Positions 18,537-26,547 of a DNA stretch of 35,538 nucleotides are shown piece after piece. This DNA comes from an uncultured bacterium (lineage in GTDB: Bacteria; Planctomycetota; Phycisphaerae; Phycisphaerales; SM1A02). Each line of letters begins with the position of its first letter. The stretch's first letter is position 1. The stretch spans positions 1 to 35,538 of the forward strand of contig CAJCCX010000243.1 in assembly GCA_903961015.1 (NCBI GenBank). Direction: 5' to 3'. Made by a program: the position numbers and the translations under genes. The notes under the pieces are model-generated. The model saw only the letters and a program-made list of their open reading frames with translations, made no database searches and was not told where the DNA came from.

Positions 18537-19205
18537 TCAGAAGGGCACACTGAGCATCACATAGCCCATCAGGCTATTGCGCCCAGGATTCGTATCACCC
18601 GTGTTGGCATTAGAGATGTGATACCAACGAGCGCCGACCATCATTCGAAGATCGCGACAAATCTCCCACGAAACTCCCATGCCTGCTTGCGGTGTGAAAT
18701 TGAGCGATGTTCCGCCTGATGGAGTGTCGTATGCCGTTGCGATCAATCCAGAACCTGCATCGCCATAGATCGACCATGTATCCATACTGATGAAGTGCCA
18801 ACGAAAAAGAATTGTGACTCCACCGCCCCATGTGTTCTGAACAGGTTGCTCGATGTAATCGCCTTCGATCTGGAAATCAATGGAGAGATTGTCAACAAAG
18901 AACCAACTCAAACTCGCACCAAACTCTCCTTGCTCAGCACCATCGAAATCCGATGCGACTGCGTCGAGTAACTGCCAACGCCAAGAACCTTCTTCCCCGA
19001 ATCGCACTTTTTCAGATGATGCTGGCGCGGTCGTTGCAGCAGTCGGCGCGGGTGTTGACGATTGACCCGCATCTGGAATCAACTGCACGCCTGAGTTGAC
19101 AAAGTTGGGTTGAAAAGTGAAATCAATCGCATGCGCTTTCATATTCATGCAAGCAAGTACACAGGCTGCAATAGAGACAAATCGAATTTGATTTCGCATC
19201 TTCAT
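18537..19205 (-). CDS. PagL-like outer-membrane acyloxyacyl hydrolase / lipid A deacylase
   Basis: Start MKMRNQIRFVSIAACVLACMNMKAHA is signal-like; beta-barrel-like repeats; C-terminal GARWYHISNANTGDTNPGRNSLMGYVMLSVPF matches the PagL H-S-N / NPG..S pattern and ends in Phe. Confidence 0.75.
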   Translation of the reverse strand: MKMRNQIRFVSIAACVLACMNMKAHAIDFTFQPNFVNSGVQLIPDAGQSSTPAPTAATTAPASSEKVRFGEEGSWRWQLLDAVASDFDGAEQGEFGASLSWFFVDNLSIDFQIEGDYIEQPVQNTWGGGVTILFRWHFISMDTWSIYGDAGSGLIATAYDTPSGGTSLNFTPQAGMGVSWEICRDLRMMVGARWYHISNANTGDTNPGRNSLMGYVMLSVPF

Positions 19206-19224
19206 ATGCGCAGAGTATGACCAT

Positions 19225-19262
19225 AAAAAAAACCGCTCGATCGCTCCGACACGACCGAACGG
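19225..19262 (-). terminator. Strong minus-strand intrinsic terminator just upstream of the PagL-like gene
   Basis: Minus strand CCGTTCGGTCG-tgtcggag-CGATCGAGCGG (11 bp with two G-U) followed by eight T. Confidence 0.85.
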
Positions 19263-19398
19263 CATTAGTCACAACTTCCATCGGAAGCTGCAAAGAAGGC
19301 AAAGGGGGAGATGCACAGTATCTTCTCCACTCTGTGGCGGTCAATGGCATAAAACAATCTTTTTCCTGCATTTGTAAGCCATTCCCTGCAAAACACTT
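19225..19398 (-). ncRNA. Candidate small RNA or attenuator leader
   Basis: No recognised CDS; minus-strand hairpins AATGGC/GCCATT (19343-19383), CACAG/CTGTG (19314-19336) and CTTCC/GGAAG (19275-19287) precede the terminator at 19225-19262. Confidence 0.3.
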
Positions 19399-19887
19399 AT
19401 GAGCCACCCCCCCAACCTAAACCAGCAAATCCCCTCCTCCGGCGGTTCTTTTATCAATGTGGCCCTTGTAGCCCTTCGCCGAAAGGGAATATCTCGCAGC
19501 AGCCTTGAAATTCTCATAGCCAAGCGCCTTGCTGACGCAGAGATTCTTCCTGGGGTGTGGGAGATGCCAGGTGGCAAAGTCGAAGTAGGCGAAGCGCCCA
19601 ACATCGCCGCGGCGAGAGAATTGCTGGAAGAGACTGGAGTGGACTGCACAGATCCATCATGCGCTTGGATTGACGTTGGGGTGGTCGAGCCACCGGCACC
19701 AATTGGGCGCCCCGCTCCTCGGTTTCACATCTATTCGGTCGAGTTGCCGATGGGTTCAGTACCTCGGGCGTTGGCGGCTTCAAGCATCGCGTGGGTCGAG
19801 CTGGAGAAGCTGCACAAGATCGATTGGCCGTCAACGAATGACGCAGTTGTCAAGGCGCTGAGCACAGCGCTTCAGAAAACAAAATGA
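19399..19887 (+). CDS. Nudix hydrolase
   Basis: Nudix box GKVEVGEAPNIAAARELLEETGV fits GX5EX7REUXEEXGU. Confidence 0.92.
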   Translation: MSHPPNLNQQIPSSGGSFINVALVALRRKGISRSSLEILIAKRLADAEILPGVWEMPGGKVEVGEAPNIAAARELLEETGVDCTDPSCAWIDVGVVEPPAPIGRPAPRFHIYSVELPMGSVPRALAASSIAWVELEKLHKIDWPSTNDAVVKALSTALQKTK

Positions 19888-19923
19888 ATTCAGTCAATCA
19901 GATTTGAGCCTAGGGCTCGGATT

Positions 19924-20517
19924 TCACGCTGCGCTATTCGGCGCGGCATTCGGCCCGGCACCGGGAACATCAGGCGGTAGTTCCGTCGGAGGAACAGGGA
20001 TGGCAGATGACCCCTTCTGCGGCATTGCTCCCTGATCGTTTTTGACGGGTGCAATGATCGCATCCTGCACTGCTGTCTTTGGCTTTTTGATTTCGACTTC
20101 CGGAACAATTTCATCTGGTTCACTGCGGGCAGCAACTTGCATTTGGCGTGCACGAGCGAGCAAATCAACTGGATCATTGTTGACAGGTATGAAATCGAAA
20201 TGCCAATCAACACGGCTCTCCAAATCGAGCGGCGCAACTTCGACAAGCAAGTCTGCGCCAATAAAATCCCAGACTGGCGCTGATGCGGTTCCAGAACCGA
20301 CGATCGATTCATACCCTTCATGCTTCAATCGCACGTCGTATTCGCCATAAAAAAGGAAATCAACTTCGCATGGAGTTCGACCAACTTCACGGTCGTTGAC
20401 AAAGACCAATGCGTCAGATGGGGTTGATGTAATTGCGATCGTTCGGCGGACACAACCAATGCAAAGCACCGTTGCAAGTGCGGTCAAAGACAAGACGAAG
20501 ATTCGGCATCGGACCAT
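19924..20517 (-). CDS. PEGA-domain lipoprotein
   Basis: Lipobox-like VLCIGC; TIAITSTPSDALVFVNDREVGRTPCEVDFLFYGEYDVRLKHEGYE is PEGA-like; Pro/Ala-rich tail. Confidence 0.8.
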   Translation of the reverse strand: MVRCRIFVLSLTALATVLCIGCVRRTIAITSTPSDALVFVNDREVGRTPCEVDFLFYGEYDVRLKHEGYESIVGSGTASAPVWDFIGADLLVEVAPLDLESRVDWHFDFIPVNNDPVDLLARARQMQVAARSEPDEIVPEVEIKKPKTAVQDAIIAPVKNDQGAMPQKGSSAIPVPPTELPPDVPGAGPNAAPNSAA

Positions 20518-20554
20518 ACGACAATGATTCTAACGTCCCTCTACACTTCCAATC

Positions 20555-21289
20555 GTGGCACTGCTTGAAACACATGGACTTGTAAAAAGTTATAACGGCC
20601 GACGAGTCGTTGACAAGGTCTCTTTTACTGTGGATGCAGGAGAAATCGTTGGACTCTTGGGCAGAAATGGCGCAGGAAAGACCACAAGTTTTCGTATGGC
20701 AATTGGAATGATCTCTCCCGAAGCTGGCAGAGTGGTCTTTGCGGGCAAGGACATGACCAATGACCCGATGTATATCCACGCGCGTGCAGGCATGGGATAT
20801 CTCTCTCAAGAACCAAGCGTTTTTCAACGGCTTTCAGTCGAAGACAACTTAATGGCGATCTTGCAGACGCGGCCGATCAGTCGCGCAGAGCAACGATCTA
20901 CTTGCCAAAGCTTGCTCGCACAATTTGGGTTGGAACACAAACGCAAAGAACAAGCGCGAACATGTTCTGGCGGCGAAAGACGGCGTCTGGAAATTGCTCG
21001 TTCGCTGATCACCCGTCCACGTTTGATCCTTCTCGATGAGCCATTCGCTGCAGTTGATCCGCACACGGTCGAAGAATTGCAATCCGAAGTCCGCCGATTG
21101 GCTGAACAAGGAATCGCGATTCTTGTGACTGATCACAATGTTCAGCAGACGCTGCGGATCTGCACACGCGCGTACATCATTCATGAGGGGAAAAATCTGC
21201 GCGATGGCGATCCGAAAACCATCATCAACGATCCACTCGTGCGAGAGGCATATCTCGCATCAACATTCAAAGGCGATGAATTTGGTTAA
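20555..21289 (+). CDS. lptB: LPS export ABC transporter ATP-binding protein
   Basis: GTG start; GLLGRNGAGKTTSFRMAIGM, GMGYLSQEPSVFQRLSVEDN, CSGGERRRLEIARSL, ILLDEPFAAVDP, VTDHNVQQTL. Confidence 0.92.
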   Translation: MALLETHGLVKSYNGRRVVDKVSFTVDAGEIVGLLGRNGAGKTTSFRMAIGMISPEAGRVVFAGKDMTNDPMYIHARAGMGYLSQEPSVFQRLSVEDNLMAILQTRPISRAEQRSTCQSLLAQFGLEHKRKEQARTCSGGERRRLEIARSLITRPRLILLDEPFAAVDPHTVEELQSEVRRLAEQGIAILVTDHNVQQTLRICTRAYIIHEGKNLRDGDPKTIINDPLVREAYLASTFKGDEFG

Positions 21290-22581
21290 TGGCCAGAAGC
21301 TGACTCGGGATTTTTCTCTGATTGCTGAAGCAATTCGATTCGAATCTTAACGACGCGCACTGGCGTCGCAGAGAGCACAGTGAAACGTGCGCCATATCTG
21401 GAAAATGCTTCGCCTACCAGTGGAATGCGGCCGAATTCCAGGAGAATCAAACCAGCGATCGTGTCAAAATCTTCTTCAGTCGGCAATTCCAAAGCAGTCG
21501 CTGCAGCAATATCTACCAGGGGAATTCGGCCATCGGTTTCCCAGCCAGCCTCAGCGTTGCCTGTCAATTGAGGTTCAATTTCGCTCGATGGCTCGTGCTC
21601 GTCATAAATCTCTCCAACGATTTCTTCCAGCACATCTTCAATCGTGATCAATCCTGCAGTCCCACCAAATTCGTCGACCACCAATGCGAGATGAACTTCA
21701 GTTCGCTGAAATTCACTCAGGAGTTCGCTCACAGGTTTCGTCTCTGGAACGCGCGGCGGCTGCCGAAGGATTGGCCGCAACTTAAAGTCAGTCGGGGCCT
21801 GCCCAAGAAAGCGAACGAGATCCTTGAAGTACAAGATGCCAACCACTTGATCCATATTCTCTTGATAGACCGGCACGCGCGAATGCCCGGCGGTTTCGAT
21901 GAATGCACGAATAACCGCGATATCGTCGGTGTATGCGATTCCTTCGATCTGAGTCCGTGGAGTCATCACTTCTGAGACAACCGTTCCGTGAAACTCCACA
22001 GCATTTTGAATGATTCGTGCAGAGAGCTCGTCGATGCCGCCTGCACGTGCGCTATCAGTGATTGAGTGAATCAGATCCTGCTCGATCGTCTCATGATTCG
22101 GCAACGCTCCAAGCAATCTGCGAACTGCTTCATCGACAAATCCGCCGATCCATAAAATTGGATGTGTTGCCCAAAAGGAAATTCGCAAGATGGGATATGT
22201 TCCAATCACTAATCCAACGCCGCTATACCGCGCGATAGCGACTGCGATCACGCTGGTCGTCAACCACACCAAGATGCTTGCAGTTGCGAGTGCCATCAGA
22301 ATGGAGGGCCAATCCAAAGGAATCGTCGGATCGCTCTGACGAAACATGGCAAGAACCACAAGCAAGCATGAAAGTCGACCGAATGTGCGGAAAAACGCGA
22401 CTGCATGTTCGAGGTCAGTCGCGTGAGCGAGAATCCAAACTCCAGCTTGAACGCGTCCATACAAAGCACAGCGCCTCTCGATTGCGGTGGCACTGGCTGT
22501 ACCGAGTGCAAGGTTGAGTGCCGAGAGAAAGGTTGTGACCAACAGCAAACCAAAAAGAATCAGAATCAATCCAGTGGTCAT
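21286..22581 (-). CDS. CNNM/CorC-family hemolysin-like membrane protein with CBS domains
   Basis: N-terminal TM region; VMTPRTQIEGI, SRVPVYQENMDQVVGILYFKDLV, LALVVDEFGGTAGLITIEDVLEEIVGEIYDEHE. Confidence 0.92.
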   Translation of the reverse strand: MTTGLILILFGLLLVTTFLSALNLALGTASATAIERRCALYGRVQAGVWILAHATDLEHAVAFFRTFGRLSCLLVVLAMFRQSDPTIPLDWPSILMALATASILVWLTTSVIAVAIARYSGVGLVIGTYPILRISFWATHPILWIGGFVDEAVRRLLGALPNHETIEQDLIHSITDSARAGGIDELSARIIQNAVEFHGTVVSEVMTPRTQIEGIAYTDDIAVIRAFIETAGHSRVPVYQENMDQVVGILYFKDLVRFLGQAPTDFKLRPILRQPPRVPETKPVSELLSEFQRTEVHLALVVDEFGGTAGLITIEDVLEEIVGEIYDEHEPSSEIEPQLTGNAEAGWETDGRIPLVDIAAATALELPTEEDFDTIAGLILLEFGRIPLVGEAFSRYGARFTVLSATPVRVVKIRIELLQQSEKNPESASGH

Positions 22582-23057
22582 GGACTCTCCCCTCCTCGAG
22601 GTGCATAGACCGCACCGAGACCAAGCGAAGTGAGAATGCGATCTTCTTCGGCGTGCATTCGCTGCGCCTGAACTTCATCCTGATCGTCGAATCCGATTGC
22701 GTGCAGAAGTCCATGCACTGCGTATAAGGCCAGTTCATTTTCTACAGAATGCCCAAACTCCGCACACCGCCGCTCCGCTTCGTCGACGCACAGAGCAAGA
22801 TCGACTTCGATGCCAGATGCAGTATCGCCATGCACAAAGGTCAAGACATCAGTGGTTCCAGCGACATTGGAATATTTTTCATGAAGTTGCGACATCTCTT
22901 CATCAAGCACAATTCGAATTGAGATTTGGGAAAACGTCTGGGATTTCCCTTCGACTGCAGGCAAGAATTCGATCATGCTGCGCACCAACTCAAGCATCTT
23001 TGCCTCGGCCAGCGGGACCGCGGAAACCAGTTCGATTGATGTGCGTGGATTGCTCAA
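22578..23057 (-). CDS. ybeY: rRNA maturation endoribonuclease YbeY
   Basis: MSQLHEKYSNVAGTTDVLTFVHGD, AVHGLLHAIGFDDQDE (H-x3-H-x5-D/H-type metal site); TTG start at 23057. Confidence 0.88.
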   Translation of the reverse strand: MSNPRTSIELVSAVPLAEAKMLELVRSMIEFLPAVEGKSQTFSQISIRIVLDEEMSQLHEKYSNVAGTTDVLTFVHGDTASGIEVDLALCVDEAERRCAEFGHSVENELALYAVHGLLHAIGFDDQDEVQAQRMHAEEDRILTSLGLGAVYAPRGGESP

Positions 23058-24400
23058 CGGGCGACGAGATGCACAGGAATGAATTTCGGCTTTACGCGCC
23101 GTTCAAATTCACTGCGGAACTTGTTCACGATTGTTCGCACCAGCCAATTGTTTCCATCTGCCAAACCACAGATCGTGGTTCCTTCAGAAAGTCCCATCGA
23201 TCCTCCGAGTTCCAACAGCAAATCCAAATCAGCACTTGTTGCATCGCCACGCTCGATGCGTGTGAGCAACTTATAGATCCAACCAGATCCTTCACGACAC
23301 GGGGTGCACTGACCGCAAGACTCGTTCATGAAGAATCGGGCGCAATTGCGGGCAACGGCGACCATATCGGTGTCTTCGTCAAAGATCGTTGGGCATGCAG
23401 TTCCAAGACCAAGCACATCGCATCGTCGACCGATGTCGAAATCCATTGCTGCGTCGAATTGATCGGTGCCAAGCACGCCCATTGAGACGCCCCCTGCGAT
23501 TGCACCTTTAAATTTTTTCCCGCCACGCATGCCGCCACAATATTCGTTGACAAGTGTGCTGAGGGGGATTCCAAGCGGTGCTTCGAAGCATCCTGGGCGA
23601 GCAACGTGACCAGAAACTCCCATCAATTTGGTTCCATACGACGGCATTCCACCAAATGAACTTTCCACGCCAATTGACTTCCACCATGCAACTCCTCGGA
23701 GCATGATGTCTGGAACTGCAGCGAGTGTTTCAACATTATTCACAATCGTTGGACGGCCAAAGACTCCCTTGACTGCTGGGAATGGTGGCTTCACTCGCGG
23801 CCAACCGCGCTTGCCTTCGATCGCTTCAAGCAATCCAGTTTCTTCGCCACAAATGTATGCCCCAGCACTGCGATGCAGATAGCACTCGACTGCGTGCTTT
23901 GACTTTCCTCGCATCAAACCTTGCTTGCCGAAAATTCCTGCTGCGTATGCCTCTTGAATTGCACGTTCCATCACCCGCGCTTGATGGTGATACTCGCCTC
24001 GAATGAAGAAGTATGCGACATCTAACTTGCACGCCCAACACGCGATTGCAATTCCCTCGAGCACAAGATGCGGATCGAAATCAACGAGCAGTCGATCTTT
24101 GAATGTTCCTGGTTCTGCTTCGTCGCAGTTGATGCAGAGATAGCGCAGACCTTTGCCATCTTCTGGGGCAAGGAAAGACCACTTCAATCCCGCAGGAAAA
24201 CCAGCGCCGCCGCGCCCTCGAAGAATTGCATCCTTGACAGTTGAGACCACTTGGGCGGATTCCATATCAAGCGACTTTTCGAGGGCTTTGTATCCATCGG
24301 TCTTCACAAACTCGTCATAGCCGACGATGTGCCGAGTTTTTGGATCTCCGTGAGGAAATGACGGAATGCGCTTGGTCAGGATGGGCTCTGAGAGTTTCAT
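23054..24400 (-). CDS. nuoF: NADH-quinone oxidoreductase subunit F
   Basis: ILRGRGGAGFPAGLKWSF, CNCDEAEPGTFKDR-type motif (CINCDEAEPGTFKDR), ESCGQCTPCREGSGW, TTICGLADG; start at 24400 preferred over the ORF-track start 24592. Confidence 0.94.
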   Translation of the reverse strand: MKLSEPILTKRIPSFPHGDPKTRHIVGYDEFVKTDGYKALEKSLDMESAQVVSTVKDAILRGRGGAGFPAGLKWSFLAPEDGKGLRYLCINCDEAEPGTFKDRLLVDFDPHLVLEGIAIACWACKLDVAYFFIRGEYHHQARVMERAIQEAYAAGIFGKQGLMRGKSKHAVECYLHRSAGAYICGEETGLLEAIEGKRGWPRVKPPFPAVKGVFGRPTIVNNVETLAAVPDIMLRGVAWWKSIGVESSFGGMPSYGTKLMGVSGHVARPGCFEAPLGIPLSTLVNEYCGGMRGGKKFKGAIAGGVSMGVLGTDQFDAAMDFDIGRRCDVLGLGTACPTIFDEDTDMVAVARNCARFFMNESCGQCTPCREGSGWIYKLLTRIERGDATSADLDLLLELGGSMGLSEGTTICGLADGNNWLVRTIVNKFRSEFERRVKPKFIPVHLVAR

Positions 24401-24663
24401 AAGGTTGTGCCTTTTGGCATTTCTGGTGAATCGAGTTGAACGACTTGGTCGATGACGATGCGGCGATGCAAGACCGAGCCAACTTGTTCTTCGCGAACAG
24501 CAGCACGCACGGTTTGAACATTTTCTTGAGGAGAAGAAGGACTGATCGGCTTCACAGGCGTCTTGATCGCCTTGAGAATATGACCGATGCATTCACCGCA
24601 ACTTCGTGCAATGCTGTGCGGCTCTGCTGGGTGCGGAGTGTTCATAGGCGAAGTCATGCTCAT
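24397..24663 (-). CDS. Small hypothetical protein between nuoE and nuoF
   Basis: 88 aa; 4-bp overlaps with nuoE (24660-24663) and nuoF (24397-24400) argue for translational coupling; contains CGEC motif. Confidence 0.6.
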   Translation of the reverse strand: MSMTSPMNTPHPAEPHSIARSCGECIGHILKAIKTPVKPISPSSPQENVQTVRAAVREEQVGSVLHRRIVIDQVVQLDSPEMPKGTTL

Positions 24664-25214
24664 GTGTGACTTGTCGACTGTGATTTTTGCGCCAACACTT
24701 CATCGATCAGTTGATCGACCTTTGCAACGGTCAATTTTTCGTGCAAAACATCGTTGAACAACGCGACTGGCGCAGTGTCGCACGAACCAAGACATTCCAT
24801 CGTCAACAATGTGAAGGCACCATCTTCGGTGGTTTCGTGCGGCTCGATGCCCAATCTTTGGCGAACACGATCGAGGATCGCCTGATGTCCGCAGACTTCG
24901 CAAGCGAAAGTGTGGCAGACTCCGATGATGCATTTTCCCATAGGTTCGAGGGTGTATTCCTCATAAAAAGAAACAGTATCGAGCACATCGGATGGTGCGA
25001 TCTTGAGAAAGTTGGCGATCTCAATCATCGCCTGATATGGCACATGTCGGTATGTGTGTTGCACATCATGCAGAATCGGCATGAGAGCGCCGTGTGTAGT
25101 TGCATACTTTGGCAGCGTGGTGCTCTGCCAACGCGCGATCATTTGCGCAGTGCAGTATGGCTCACTTCGAGTTGGCACCTTCATGGTGCCCGATGGTTTT
25201 GTCTTCCAGGACAT
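24660..25214 (-). CDS. nuoE: NADH-quinone oxidoreductase subunit E
   Basis: GALMPILHDVQHTYRHVP, SFYEEYTLEPMGKCIIGVCHTFAC, ECLGSCDTAPVALFND. Confidence 0.92.
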   Translation of the reverse strand: MSWKTKPSGTMKVPTRSEPYCTAQMIARWQSTTLPKYATTHGALMPILHDVQHTYRHVPYQAMIEIANFLKIAPSDVLDTVSFYEEYTLEPMGKCIIGVCHTFACEVCGHQAILDRVRQRLGIEPHETTEDGAFTLLTMECLGSCDTAPVALFNDVLHEKLTVAKVDQLIDEVLAQKSQSTSHT

Positions 25215-25238
25215 TCGTGTTCTCCAATTTTATCGCGG

Positions 25239-26528
25239 TCAGCGATCGAGCTCTGCGGCAATGATGTTGAGAGATCCCAAAACCGCCACCGCATCGGCGA
25301 GTTGGTGTCCTTCAATCAGTTTCGGAAACAACTGAAAGTTATAAAAGATCGGTGGTCGTACACGAACGCGCCACGGGCATCGTCCACCATCAGCGACGAT
25401 GAGATATCCCAATTCTCCGTTGGGACCTTCAATGCCGCCATACGCTTCGCCGATGGGTGTGTCCCATCCACGGTTGTGCATCATCAATTCGAATTGTTGG
25501 ATAGTCCCTTCGATCGAACCATACACATCGCCTTTGTCTGGAAGACGGGCTTTGTTGTTCGCTGAAGAATCAATCGGCCCCTTTGGAATGCGATCGATGA
25601 GTTGACGAATAATCTCCACGGATTGCTTCAATTCCTCGAGGCGAACAAGATATCTGGACAAGCAATCGCCAGTTGTTGCGACGGGAACAATGAATTTGAC
25701 TGCATCCGCGCCCTCGCCATCCCAATTATTTGCGAAGCACAAGTATGGATCGTCTTTGCGCATATCGCGGCGAACGCCAGAGGCGCGCGCGATCGGTCCA
25801 GTTGCTCCCCAAGCGATTGCATCCGCGGCTGAGATCGCACCGACGCCATTCAGTCGATCAACGAAAATACGATTGCGATTGAGCAGTGTTTCAATATCAC
25901 CAATTGCCTTGGCCATGCGAACATTGATGAACTCTTTGACCATGCGAATGAAGACTTCATCATCGGGAAGGTCGCGCCACGCACCTCCAACGCGCGTCCA
26001 ATCGGGATGAAAGCGCTGACCAGAGACATAATCAAGAATGTCGTAGATGAATTCCCGTTCGTTAAATCCATACAAGAATCCCGTGAAAGCCCCTAAATCC
26101 AAGCCCGCAGCGCCGACGCACAATAAATGATTTTGAATACGACCAAGTTCGGCCATAATCGTGCGAATCACTTTGCAACGCGGGGTCAGATCGATGTCAA
26201 AGAGCGTTTCGACTGCTGTGTGCCACGCAACATCGTTGCAAATTGGCGACGCATAATCCATTCGACTGATCGTGCAAACATACTGGTTGTAATCATGATG
26301 CTCGCCAAGTTTTTCAAAACCCGAATGCAAATATCCAATGTGTGGCGTTGCGCGAGCGATGCGCTCGCCATCCAACTCGAGCACCAATCGCAATGTGGTG
26401 TGTGTTGCGGGATGCTGAGGACCGAAGTTGAGAATCCAACGATCGGGTGATTGAAAATGATCCTTCAGGTATTCGGTGGTCTCGATATCGAGACCGTAAC
26501 CCTCATCAGGTTGCAAGGTGAACGGCAT
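25239..26528 (-). CDS. nuoD: NADH-quinone oxidoreductase subunit D
   Basis: LNFGPQHPATHTTLRLVLELDGE, PHIGYLHSGFEKLGEH, SRMDYASP, GEAYGGIEGPNGELGYLIVADGG; start at 26528 preferred over the ORF-track start 26789. Confidence 0.94.
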   Translation of the reverse strand: MPFTLQPDEGYGLDIETTEYLKDHFQSPDRWILNFGPQHPATHTTLRLVLELDGERIARATPHIGYLHSGFEKLGEHHDYNQYVCTISRMDYASPICNDVAWHTAVETLFDIDLTPRCKVIRTIMAELGRIQNHLLCVGAAGLDLGAFTGFLYGFNEREFIYDILDYVSGQRFHPDWTRVGGAWRDLPDDEVFIRMVKEFINVRMAKAIGDIETLLNRNRIFVDRLNGVGAISAADAIAWGATGPIARASGVRRDMRKDDPYLCFANNWDGEGADAVKFIVPVATTGDCLSRYLVRLEELKQSVEIIRQLIDRIPKGPIDSSANNKARLPDKGDVYGSIEGTIQQFELMMHNRGWDTPIGEAYGGIEGPNGELGYLIVADGGRCPWRVRVRPPIFYNFQLFPKLIEGHQLADAVAVLGSLNIIAAELDR

Positions 26529-26547
26529 AGAACAATAAGTATAGGAA

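Noticed and set aside
22697-23485. 262-aa plus-strand ORF opposite ybeY/nuoF
   Set aside because: Antisense shadow with no recognisable domain and unnatural composition.
24687-25565. 292-aa plus-strand ORF opposite nuoE/nuoD
   Set aside because: Antisense shadow of well-recognised nuo genes.
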